Source of the DNA: Bursaphelenchus xylophilus
Lineage: Eukaryota > Nematoda > Chromadorea > Rhabditida > Aphelenchoididae
DNA: 64,000 nt
Assembly: GCA_904066235.2 (NCBI GenBank)
Contig: CAJFCV020000003.1
Location: 8,370,001-8,434,000 of the forward strand
Direction of reading: 5' to 3'
Shown: piece by piece, positions 36,301 to 47,300 of the stretch
Position numbering within the stretch: the first letter of the stretch is position 1
Layout: every line of letters starts with the position of its first letter
The notes under the pieces: model-generated
Told to the model about the DNA's origin: nothing
The model's database searches: none
Seen by the model: only the letters and a program-made list of their open reading frames with translations
Position numbers and translations under genes: made by a program

Positions 36301-39300
36301 ACACGCACATAAAGGGTCTGTGGGATAGTTTCCGGCAATTGAGAAGGGTTTGAATTTCGACAAGTAGATTAGAGTGGATAAGATTTTAAAAAAAGTGTGG
36401 AAAATTGAATATCCAGCACTTCCATTTTACTGTCAACGTCTCAAAATTAAATTTTCAGTGCCTCTCCGGCGGGAGAATTGTGATCCGCCCACCGAAAACC
36501 GCGAAATTCCCATCAGAAGACAATACAATTATCGGAAACGTCGCCCTGTATGGAGCCACCTCCGGAAAGTGCTTCTTCCGCGGAGTTGCAGGAGAACGTT
36601 TTGCGGTCAGAAACTCGGGAGCCACCGCCGTTATTGAGGGAGTCGGCGATCACGGCTGCGAATACATGACTGGCGGATTGGTCATCATCTTGAAGGACAT
36701 TGGAAGGAACTTTGCGGCCGCGATGAGCGGTGGAATCGCTTATGTCTTTAATAAGTATGTGGATTGATCCGAATGCGAAATTTGGGGATGGATTGAGGCT
36801 AATTTTGATTTGAAATTGCAAAATTTATATTGTTTTAGAGATGGAAATGCAACCAACTTGATGAACCGCGCCACCATAGATATCGATCCCCCGACAGTGG
36901 AAGATCTGAAACAAGTGAAGGATTTGATTCAAGAATTTGTCGATGAAACTGAATCCAAGATCGGCCAAGACATCCTGAACACCTGGCATGAGTCAGCCCC
37001 AAGATTCGTTAAGATCTTCCCCAAGGATTACAAACGGGTATTAACCGAGCTGGAAAAGGAAAAAAATGAAAAAGCGGACGCCAAGAGAGAATCTGACAAT
37101 GCGTTGGAGGTAAGCAAGGGTTTCAAGAAGTTGTTTTTGCATTTGTTACCTTATTTTACATTTTTTTAATCTTTGGATATCTTTCTAGCTTTTTTTGGTA
37201 TTGTAAAATACGTTTTTGGTTAATCTATGGACTTACGTAAGCTTAAAGTAGCTGGTTTTTGAAAATTTTTTACATGGTCCAACTTTTCTGCTAATTTTTG
37301 CATTTTTTTGCACTAAAAACGTACGTGAAATTTCAATGTGTTGGGCCATCCGAAATGATAATGAATTCGACCAAAGTTTCCTCTAATTCGATTACTCGGA
37401 ACTGCTTTGAATTGTAATTCTATTGTGCAGAATATTCAGGACTCGCTGGCCCCACCGCCGCGCTCCCTTCGCGCCCTTTCAATGGACATGCAAATCGCCC
37501 CCGAAGACGAGAAATTGGACAAGAGATCACGAAGAAAGAGAAGTGTTAGTGTTTTCTGTTTGGTTATTACTGTAGGAATGAGTAGAGGAGGGTGCAAAGC
37601 ACTGATCTGTGATTCCGCTTTTCTTTTTATCGGTTGGCTACGAAATGAAAGCGAGATTTCATTATTTTTTCATTAAGGTTTTGTTACTATGTAATTTAGG
37701 GTGTCAAATTAAGCATAAAGTGTTTTTGTTAGTTCTACATGACAGTAGAGAGAATTCTGTGTCGATTTTTTGAGAAAAAATTGGAGAAAAATCTGAAGAA
37801 GCGATCTGAAAATAAAATTTTTCGAAAGGATTTGTTCCAAATTTCATACGCAATATACTGCAAAATGACGTAAATGAACATAAAATCAACTCGCTTTACT
37901 TTAGATCATCCAACATCGCCGTCGAAAATACTCCAAGAGCATGCAAACGCAAGATTTCGCCGGATTCGAAGGGACCGTCGATCTTCAAGAAGCCGACGCC
38001 GAAAATGAGGACCTCGAATTAGACAACCAATCAGACGAAGATTCGGCTAGTTCCATCGAAAACGAGAAGCCAATGAACAATCCGTCCGATGATATTGAAA
38101 ATATCATCAATATTATCAAAAATAATGAGGAAAATCTGGACAAGACTCGCGGTTTTGTCAAATATCAGCGTCAAAAGAAGGTCTACCGTAACCCGGAGGA
38201 GCGTCTCAAGGACTGGAATGAGGTGACGGACTATCAGGCCATCCGATCCAACATCCGAGAACAGGCCGCACGGTGCATGGATTGCGGCATCCCATTCTGC
38301 CAAGGAAACACAGGCTGCCCTCTTGGAAATATCATCCCCAAGTGGAACGACTACGTCTTCAAGAAGAACTGGCGCCAGGCTTTGGAACAGCTCCTTCAAA
38401 CCAACAACTTCCCCGAATTCACTGGTCGCGTTTGTCCCGCACCGTGCGAGGGTGCTTGCTGTGTGGGAATCAATGCTCCAGCAGTCACGATCAAGAACAT
38501 TGAGTGCGCCATTATTGATTATGCGTTCTTGCAAAAGTGGATTACGCCTCAGGTCCCACCGGCAAGGACTGGAAAGAGAGTTGCGGTCATTGGAAGTGGA
38601 CCTTCAGGTAGGTCAAGAACAAGATAAAAATGTTGGTGAAACATATCGATTTTTATCAAAGGGTGTGAGGACTGGGTAGACAGTGGCGATGTTTGATTTT
38701 AAATACGATTTAGTCTGAAGTTAAGTTGCTAGATGTTAAGCTTTACCTATATTCCTAATAGTCAACTACAATATAAAGAGTCGATTTTAAGGACGGTTTT
38801 GAGCGAGAAGTGGCAGAATAACCAAGACTATTATATATATTTTTCTCACTACTATTCTATATTGTTATATTGCAGGTCTTGCCGCCGCCGCTCAGCTCAA
38901 CAAAGTCGGTCATGCAGTTGTTGTCTACGAACGAAAGAACCGCGTTGGTGGCCTCCTCCGTTACGGAATCCCTCAAATGAAACTGGACAAGTATATCCTA
39001 GAGCGGCGCGTCAAATTGATGGAAGACGAAGGCATCCGCTTCATAACGAACGCAGAAATCGGCAAAGATGTCCCTGCCCATATGTTGTTGAAGGAGAATG
39101 ATGCCATCGTTGTTTGCACGGGTTCAACCACCGCTAGAGATCTGAAAATCCCTGGCAGAGAAGCCAAAGGCATTCACTTTGCTATCGAATACTTGCAACG
39201 AAGTCAGCAGATTCGAGCCGGCGATGACATCCCATGGGATGGATTGAATGCGGAGGGAAAGAGAGTGATCGTTTTGGGTGGAGGCGACACTGCTACTGAT

Positions 39301-40711
39301 TGTATTGGAACCTCGTTGAGATTGGTAAGGAAGAATGAAGTTATGTGGGAACCGATTAGAGAAAAATCAGAGGAATTCAAGGGAAAATGCGGGATTTGGA
39401 AGAAGAATAATACATTTGATGTTATGAATAAGATAATTAGTGATCTTTTTGTTGATTTTGGTCATTAGAGCACGTGATTGGTGGTATGAGATAGGAAAAT
39501 GATACGACTTGTTACATTCAGGGGTGGTCAGCAGACCCTATTTTTCCGATTTTCGGCCCGCGGCCCGGCCCGTCTAATCACCGGCCCGGCCCGTCTAGTC
39601 TTTTTCCAGGCCCGGCCCGGCCCGTGACGGGCCTGGCCCGGCCCGTGCAGGCCCGTCTATAGAGGGTTCTGCGAACTGCGCCCAGGCTCGGGATCTAAAC
39701 TGAGGCAAAAAAGGCGTTGATCTAGCTAGTAAAGGATCAATGTGATAGTTTTGTGGTTCTATAATGGAACTATAGACTTGTAAACGTGTTAGAACTTGAG
39801 AAACAGCAACTATAACAACATCAATTAATTTTCCCGGCGCGAAAACAATGAATGCCAACGGTTTGGCATTGTATTTTAGACGGGCCGGGCCGGAAAAAAC
39901 CCCAGGCCCGCGGCCCGGCCCGGCCCGTGACGGGCCCGGCCCGTTTGTCAATTTCCATTTTTGAGGCCGGCCGGCCCGTTTGGGCCGGGCCGGCCCGCCG
40001 ACCACCCCTGGTTACATTACACAAATTTAATTGCATTTTTCAGAAAGCGAAATCCGTGAAAGCGTTCGAAATCCTCCCTAGACCGCCAGATGAACGTAAA
40101 CCAGAAAACCCATGGCCGCAGTGGCCATTGATCTTTAGAGTTGACTATGGTCACGATGAAGCCAAAACTCTGACTGGAGAAGACCCAAGAATCTATGGAA
40201 TCTCAACCAAGGTCAGTTTTTGATGTTTTTAGACTTAAGCTGGACTGAAACATACCGTAATATAATTTTGATCAAATAATTTTTACTTTTGTAGGAATTT
40301 ATTACCAAGGAGAACGACAAAGGCGAGACCGTCCTTGCTGGCCTGAAAACTATCAGAATCGAATGGGAAAAATTGGAAAACGGCCAATGGAAAATGAATG
40401 AAGTCCCGAACAGCGAAGAAATCTTTGAAGCCGACATGGTAATCCTCGCCATGGGCTTTGTGGGACCGGAGAAAGCTGTCATCGAACAGCTGAAACTGGA
40501 ACCCGATGCAAGAAGCAACATTAAGACCCCTCAAGACAAGTACAACACAAACACCGCCAAAGTTTTTGCGGCCGGAGACTGTCGCCGCGGCCAATCCCTG
40601 GTGGTCTGGGCCATCCATGAAGGCCGACAAGCCGCCCGCCAGGTCGACCATTACCTAATGGGAAAAACCAATCTGGCTGGCCCCGGAGGCATCGTCCTAG
40701 GCCCCAATTAG
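27348..40711 (+). CDS. Glutamate synthase (GOGAT), fused large and small subunits
   Basis: Makes two glutamates from glutamine and 2-oxoglutarate using NAD(P)H. Exons: 27348-27470, 28006-28494, 28666-29049, 29090-29314, 32797-32952, 33212-33393, 33436-33943, 34040-34198, 34267-36150, 36459-36754, 36839-37109, 37431-37544, 37905-38607, 38876-39324, 40044-40211, 40295-40711; total about 2175 residues, normal for eukaryotic GOGAT. Order: class II glutamine amidotransferase with nucleophile Cys26 (DACGVGF; residues 1-25 may be removed), central domain, FMN synthase domain with the 3Fe-4S motif Cys1168-x5-Cys1174-x4-Cys1179, the GXGXG structural domain, an Arg/Lys-rich and acidic linker, then the GltD part with CMDCGIPFC and [10 protein letters not shown] cluster motifs, GSGPSGLAAA and GGGDTATDC nucleotide sites. 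An acceptor-like TTTTTAG touches the ATG, so trans-splicing is possible. The donor at 37544 (GTTAGT) is the weakest junction. The 3482-bp intron after 29314 holds flp-3 and flp-2 antisense. Confidence 0.95.
29431..29436 (-). terminator. Poly(A) signal of flp-3
   Basis: TTTATT on the plus strand reads AATAAA on the minus strand, about 170 bases after the flp-3 stop. It lies inside the GOGAT intron. Confidence 0.45.
29607..30223 (-). CDS. flp-3: FMRFamide-like neuropeptide precursor, FLP-3 type
   Basis: Two exons, 30223-30166 and 29992-29607, joined in phase 1, giving 147 residues. Residues 1-19 ([19 protein letters not shown]) form a clear signal peptide that ends almost exactly at the splice junction. 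After a spacer with KR sites come five amidated peptides, each followed by [29 protein letters not shown] twice and [10 protein letters not shown]. The tail TPDFYDY follows the last KR. The PLGTMRFamide ending is diagnostic of the nematode flp-3 family. The gene lies wholly within a GOGAT intron on the opposite strand. AATAAA on the minus strand at 29431-29436 is a likely poly(A) signal. Confidence 0.95.
30949..32240 (-). CDS. flp-2: FMRFamide-like neuropeptide precursor, FLP-2 type
   Basis: The peptide exon is 31161-30949. It encodes [11 protein letters not shown] and [11 protein letters not shown], closely matching the nematode flp-2 peptides ending REPIRFamide and RGEPIRFamide, then a Gly/Asn-rich tail. 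The first exon proposed here, 32240-32193, encodes [16 protein letters not shown], a good signal peptide, and has a GTGGGT donor in phase 0 that fits the TTTTTAG acceptor at 31162. The model gives 87 residues and a 1031-bp intron. The peptide exon is firm; the signal exon is inferred. Another short exon near 31.4 kb was tested but its only phase-compatible frame contains a stop. Dibasic RR before FSKFRGEP could give an N-terminally extended first peptide. Like flp-3 it is antisense inside the GOGAT intron. Confidence 0.85.
39520..40010. mobile_element. hAT-type MITE in a GOGAT intron
   Basis: Short inverted ends CAGGGGTGGTC and GACCACCCCTG and a perfect 8-bp duplication GTTACATT at 39512-39519 and 40011-40018 define the element exactly and fit the hAT superfamily. 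The subterminal parts are packed with GGCCCGGCCCGT words in inverted arrangement around an AT-rich centre, so it is far richer in GC than its surroundings. No transposase frame. It lies in the intron 39325-40043 and ends 33 bases before the next exon, inside the region where branch point and acceptor must work. Confidence 0.9.
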
Positions 40712-41385
40712 ACCATAATCTTATATCTTCTCATGTTCACATACTGCAGCTTGTTTTTTTCAGTTTTATTTAGGTAATTTCATAGCGAATCCTATTTTGT
40801 CAAAATGTATCGTTAATTATTATGCTAAATAAATACGGATGAAGTCTAATGTGACCTTATTTTACAGTCTTTTAGCAAAAGATCGTGATTTTTCCGAAGA
40901 ACAAGATCATTTAGTGTAATATAACTTTGCTCATTATAAGGTCAACTGACAAAAATTACAATAAATGGAAGCCACCAAGAACAAGAAACAAAAAATTTCA
41001 AAGAACAGTTTTTATTGATCGTATAAGATGTCACCGTTCTTCGCAAACGCAAGGCCGCAGCCTGCGCCCAAATTTCTTTCTCTTTTTTTGAGTCTGCAGT
41101 GCATGATCTATCAAAGAAGTCAGTTCAAAAGGTACAAGAAGATGAGTAATTTCGATGTGAACCAATTTTTAAAACGTCTCGAGAGCTCGGGGTTTTTTCG
41201 TGTTTTTGCGGCGGTTTTCTGATATCGTCCTTGACGATTTTTTCGGCCATTTCCAGAAAATCCTTGCCCAGCCCGCGTTCGCCTCATGCTCAATCCATTT
41301 GTATGGACATTGTGAAGTGTTCCAACGCAGCAGGCCGCCAAACGCAATCGTTGTCCACGATAAAACGGGGTTTTATGGCGACAGG
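40712..41385. other. Intergenic region, GOGAT to phosphorylase kinase gene
   Basis: GOGAT 3' UTR, then about 500 bases that must hold the promoter and 5' UTR of the next gene. A GTGTAATATAA word lies at about 40914. An acceptor-like TTTCCAG near 41258 may be a trans-splice or 5'-UTR splice site. No other gene is seen. Confidence 0.5.
40828..40833 (+). terminator. Poly(A) signal of GOGAT
   Basis: AATAAA 117 bases after the GOGAT stop codon. Confidence 0.6.
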
Positions 41386-43743
41386 ATGGATCCAAACTGG
41401 AAGAATGTCGACGAAGACGAGATTAGTGGTAAGTGGCGCCCTAAAATTATGCTTTCTTCCGCGTTTAGATGATGTCGAGACTGCGAGCGCGATCATGGAG
41501 AGCTGCGCCGGCTTCTACAGCTCCTACGAATGTAAGGAGGTGCTGGGGCATGGGATCGCGTCCACCGTGCGCCGTTGCATCGAGAAGAGTACGGGTCAAA
41601 CGTTTGCGGTGAAGATCGTGGACATCTCCACCGAACGCCAGAACGAGATGGAAGCCAAGAGGTTGGCGGAGGAGACCATGTCTGAAATAAATTTGCTCAG
41701 GCAATTGGCTGGACATCCATCCATTAGTAAGTAGCTAGAGCAATATGATTTTTTTTTGTTTGTTCAAATGGAAGATTTCTTTATACGGCTTACTTATGAT
41801 GTAAGCCTTTCATAATTGTGGCTTTTCTGCCGTTGCGCTTTATCCTTTGGAGGATTAGCTAGCTTGACAAAAGTCAGCGAGCTGATTTTTGTCAAAAATA
41901 TTATTCGGAGATGGTCGTAAACGAATGTAATAATAATGGTAAAGGCTTGAATAGACATTTAAGGACTGCATTATATAGTAGTTTTTTTTCTGTTTTTAGT
42001 ACTTATCCACGATTTCTACTCCACGCCGACCTTCCTCTTCGCCATCTTCGAGATGGCACCGGGCGGCGAACTCTTTCACTTACTTAACAAAATGGTGACA
42101 TTCAGCGAGAAGAAGACCCGCCAAGTCATGAAGCAGCTGTTTGACGGTGTTTCTTACATGCACAGCAAAAACATTGTACATAGAGATTTAAAGGTAAGCA
42201 TTTTGTTTGTTTTTCTTTGCTTTTAGGTAAAAATTGATGTCATATGGAGTTGTGAACTGTAAAAGGAATAAAAGTCTTATCTTTCAGTTGGAAAATATCC
42301 TTTGTATTGACGATCATCGAGTGTGCATTAGCGATTTTGGATTTGCCAAGCAATTAACTCCGGGGGAGAGGCTCAAAGGTAAGGGAATAATATTGTTGTC
42401 TTTATAACTTAATGGAAGTGTAAGGTATCAAAAGATGCAGAATTGAAGAGGTTAACTAACAACATAAATTTTTTGCCATAGCTTTATCCCTATGGTAAAA
42501 TATGCCATGTTTCCTCGAGGTGACTAAATTTTCAATATTTTCGAAAAGTAACCTATTTATGATTTCCACAGTAGCTCTTACTCGTCTAATTTGATGTTTA
42601 TTTAGAGCTCTTTGGTACCCCCGGATACCTTGCTCCAGAAACATTGAAGTGCCAAATGTATGAAAATGCTACCGGTTATAGCTTAGAGGTGGACAATTGG
42701 GCATTAGGAGTGATTATGTACACACTTTTGGCGGGACATGCTCCTTTCTACCATCGACAACAACTTCGGATGATGAGAATGATCCAAGAAGGACGGTTTG
42801 ATTTCGTCGCAGATATATGGGACTCTGTCAGTCAGGATGCCAAGGATTTGGTAAGGGATTTTCTGTTGGGTTTGTGAATTTAGAGAGGAAGTTGAAAAAT
42901 GGGAACAAGTTTTTTGGGTTTTGGTACATAATATAAAATTTGATGTATTTAAAACCAAAATGAGAAATAAGGAGAAGGTGAATGCTTAAAATTTACTTTC
43001 AGATTCGTCGCATGCTGACTGTTGATGTGAACGAGCGAATAACGGCCAAAGAATGTCTAGAGCACCAGTGGATGAAGGCGGCCGATGTGGTCCCAATGAG
43101 GAAGAGATCCGTCGTTACCAAGGAAGTTGCGGCCCCAACTCGCAGATCTCAGGCCGAACTCCGCTCACTGTTCCGCATGGCCCAGTTGGCGGTTCGGTTT
43201 ACATGGAGGATCGGGAATCTTCGGCGGTTGAAACAAAGCCTCGACCGAACAGAACTACGGATACGTCCGTACAGGTATACCGAGGTAAGGATTGACGGGG
43301 TTTTTGGGGGTCTTATGGGATTTCTTGTGATAAAAGGTTGAATTTTGGGCAAATGTCCAAGTTGACTTGGTTTGGCATTATTTTTATTTTAATCATGGGG
43401 TTTTTCGGAATTTGTTGAAAACTTGGTATGATACACCTCTGCCATAGCGAAAGCGTTTGTGAGAAGAACGATTATGAGCCGTTCCATCAGCTGATTTAAA
43501 GATTTTGCATTATTAAAGTTGATATTCACGAAAAATTTTTTTATTTTCCTCTCTTTTACCTCGTGTAATATAAGTTTTTCTAATTTCTCCCAATTTCAGG
43601 TTCGTCACGAAGCAGAAGCCGCCGCATTCGCGGTGTTCGGCCACTGGGTGAGCCGTGGATTCCACTACTCGCGTGACATGCTGTTTGCGAATCGTCCCCG
43701 GCCCCCCAAAGGCCTAGGTGTAGCGGGCGCTAAAAGCCCGTAG
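41386..43743 (+). CDS. Phosphorylase b kinase gamma catalytic subunit
   Basis: Seven coding exons: 41386-41428, 41469-41726, 42000-42193, 42288-42378, 42606-42850, 43003-43284, 43600-43743; phases agree, 418 residues. Phosphorylates and activates glycogen phosphorylase. Features: [10 protein letters not shown] glycine loop, catalytic Lys63 (FAVK), HRDLKLEN at 161-168, DFGFAKQL at 181, GTPGYLAPE, then [22 protein letters not shown], which closely follows vertebrate PHKG (YTLLAGSPPFWHRKQ). The C-terminus keeps the calmodulin-type regulatory region, with Arg-rich helices and VFGHWVSRG...MLFANRP matching the PHKG end. HRDLKLEN, with Leu where most CaMK-group kinases have Pro, is unusual. The ATG at 41386 is the first in frame after an upstream stop. 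Confidence 0.93.
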
Positions 43744-44324
43744 GAAGCTAGTACCAATTAAACAATCAAAACTCTGTGCGCTCATTGTAAATACTCTTTT
43801 CTTTATTTAGATATGTTAATACAGCAAAGGATATAACACAAGTCGGAAATGCAACCAATTTCGTGGACATGTTATAACTAGATATCAACTGTAATATTCT
43901 ACAGAAATACTGGAAAAATATTTGAACAACTCGGGTTGAAATGATGGGAGAGGGTGTGAAATGAAACTAAAGATGTGTTAGAGGATTCTGTTGCTTGTTT
44001 TAAATGTGATATCGAATATAAAACGCGGTTTTGGGTACCTTTTAACGAAAAATCATTGTTTTTAGTCGGATTTTGTTCGAAAATTCTATTACCTGATATC
44101 AAAACCTTGTAAATGGCTCTAGCTATAATTTGAATACTGAAACAAATAATAATCAACCAGTTGATAGACGTTTGAACCATTTTTAAAACATTTTTTTTTT
44201 GACTTCTGACCCAAAATTTAGATGATCAAATAACGACAAAATACTATCATAAATACTAAGTAGCCTCTAGAATAACTAGGAAGTATAATAAATTAGATTA
44301 GCAACCAAAAATTTGGTCAAAATT
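43744..44324. other. Convergent 3' region
   Basis: About 580 bases between the stops of the phosphorylase kinase gene (+) and the TBC gene (-). AT-rich, without other recognisable content. No canonical poly(A) signal for the minus-strand gene was found close to its stop. Confidence 0.5.
43757..43762 (+). terminator. Possible poly(A) signal (ATTAAA)
   Basis: ATTAAA 14 bases after the phosphorylase kinase stop; a variant signal, and close to the stop, so only tentative. Confidence 0.25.
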
Positions 44325-47300
44325 TCATCGATCCAACGCTTCTTCAAAGGTGGAATTGCTCACGAGATCTTGCAGGAATGTTACTTTCTCTCTGGCACTT
44401 TTCAAAAGCTCCGTCACGTTGTGTTTCTCGGCCATTTCTGAAGAAACAAAGGTGATATTATACTTTATATAACACACGATCGGATTTCGGTCAAAATTTT
44501 ACAAACAGTAATTCTTTGGGGAAACTTTAGCGGCAAAATAAGTAACAAAAAGTCAGGGTAAAGTGCCATACCATTGAAAAACTTGATCACGTCCGTGAAT
44601 TCCATGTTATTTTCCAACAAGATTTGTCGGTAATTGGTCAGCATGGCCAAGGCAAAAAATAGTTGAAAATGCGATGATACAGTATGCTCTGCGGCCCAAA
44701 TGACCTCCCAAACCTTGAACACGTCATCGTATTTCATTTCTGAAAGTAGGTTCCATTGAAATTCTGGAAACAATAGAGTGCTTTTTTTCTTATTTTACAT
44801 CATGCCGAAAGAGGTAAAGTGTCGTAGGAAAGGCGTGAATGAGCTGTATACACTACTCAGGCCAAATAAATTAGTATAACTGCTTTTGGAGGACACTGTG
44901 TTTCCAGAAAAGAATTTTAAAGGCCAAAATTATACATTAGTCATCTTGGATAATATAAAGTAGCCGTAAAATTTAGTACAGCTCAAAGATTTGGGGTTAA
45001 ACCTCCTCCTACCCCGCTTAAAGTCAAGTAGAAACCATCGATATGCAAAATAGAGATGTGTGTAGTCGGTGTCGTTCATGAATTGTTGATATAATTCGGT
45101 GTCCATCACCTGAACTATGGTCCGAAGATTGACAAGGTTAGATTCGATCGCATTCCCTTGGGAATGCGGGAAATTGACTTTCATCTTCTCCATGAGGACC
45201 TCAAAGCATTCGAGGGTCAGGGATTCTGCAAAATAGAGGTAGAATACGATTTATGCCTTCAAAAATCCATCTTTTTTCCCCAAAACGTTAAATTTTTTCG
45301 CGTCAAGATACATATTTACATGTATAGGGTGCGGCAAAAAAATGGAAACTTTTTTCATTGGGTCCCGACGCGAAAACTTTTGAGTGCATCAAAATTATTT
45401 TCATACCATTAAATTCTACGTAGTCTTCTCTCCTAGACCTTATAATTTCATGTCCTTATCGGTTTATTAACATTCTTTTTTTAAATGTCAAACAAAGGGA
45501 CCTCGATTTTGGACCTGTTTTTTAAGCTGTTCGAATTGCTAATTTGCCCCGTATAGAAACGACGTTGTGTCCAAAGTAATCACACAATGCAAGGAGCTTG
45601 TTAACAATTTTAAGCATCCATTAAGAGAAAGAAAACGCACCGCCAACACGTCTGCCAGCCGTGTGGCCATCAACAGCGAAATCCGTCGATTTCCAGAAAA
45701 AATTGCACGTGAGACCGTATTTTACCTACCTTCCTGAAAGATGACTAGTAACGGAGCGGCTATATCGCACATTCCTTGAACGTAGCCGTCGTCTAGATGT
45801 TCCCAAACATACGAACACATGATGTTCTTCAGTTTCTCGAGGTTGCTCTTGTTTGAAAAGAATTGGGTGTGTCGATCACAACGCTCCACATCTTTCTCGA
45901 TCCGATGAAGATTGGTGCCGAATTCTTCGACCAAATTCTGAAACAGTAATGTAGCGCTGGGGCAGGTACTGATTAAGTCTGATTACTCTACTGGGAAATC
46001 GTGGTCGAACCCAAAAATTGCGCCATTTCATAGGAAAAAATGTCGATTTTTACTCATCAGTCACTTAGAAAATAATCCGATGAATTCATGATTACACTTA
46101 CGTCTATCTTTGGCTTTGCATTTGAGTCCATGAACACCTCTGTACTCATTGATTTCCCTTTGCTCCAGTTCGAGTTTTCATGGAGATCCACTTCGGAACT
46201 CTGCCTCATTCGAGCTGAAAGTAAACAAATTACAGTAATTTATCTTGAATAGGGTCTGGCCTTTTTTGGATAAAAGCACACAGTTGTCATCATTATACAT
46301 AGGTCTATACTTTATAAAAAGATGTAAACAAAAACCAAAAATTTTAAATTTTACTGTTGAAAGTAGCTTTATTTTTCTCACAAGCGGTTTTCTATGGTCT
46401 GTCTTACCATTTTCAAACTGCTCACAGTCCCGTTTGATAACTTCTTTCTCGATCTCTTTCCATTTATCCACTTTTTTCTCGTATCTTTTCCTCCATTCAT
46501 CCCGAAAACGGTCCGTATTTTCGTTCCATCCTATTAAATTCAAAAGATATGGCCACGCGTGTGCCCGTAATTCCGGCTGGATTCCATTTAGATACGCTCG
46601 GATCCAAAATTCTTTTTGTAATTCGATCTGAAAGTAATTTCAAACGAAATAAAAAAGTAAAAAAGTATTATAAAATAAGAGCCTCAAAGATTGGACTTAC
46701 ACTTTGCTCGGCTCTACACCGCTCCCAAAACTCGCTATCGACAATTTTGCCGGCGTATAAGGCCTCATCCAGCCTTATATTATTGATGGTGCAGGCTAAG
46801 TGAGTTCGTACAGTCTTCATATGTCTGCAATAAGATAGCCAGCCGTAGAAGGCGCGGGACAGAATCTGCCGACGGACTGTTTCACATGCATCCATAAGGC
46901 TGACTCTGAAAAAATAATGAGACTTTTAGGCTATAAAAGTGTGTGTCATGTGTGTTGTGATGGATAATGCCATAGTATTATATTTCGATGAGAAATTTTA
47001 TGTCATTCAAAACGCAAAAAATTCAAAATCTTGAACAGTGCAGAGGGGGAAAAAATTGCCCGCACGGTGCGAAATAATGATTTTTGCACCGTGTAGTAAG
47101 TAGTAAAAATAGTAATCACGTTGTAAAAAAATGATTTTTGCAATGTCCGACAATGCTGAGCAACTTGAATAACAACTATTTTGAGCCTCGTCGTAATCTG
47201 CGATTTTTTTTTGTAACTCCCGCACCGTGCAGGACCTTTGATTTTTTGCACAGTGCACTTTCATTTCTCCTTGCACCGTGCAATTTGTCAATTCCTTTCA

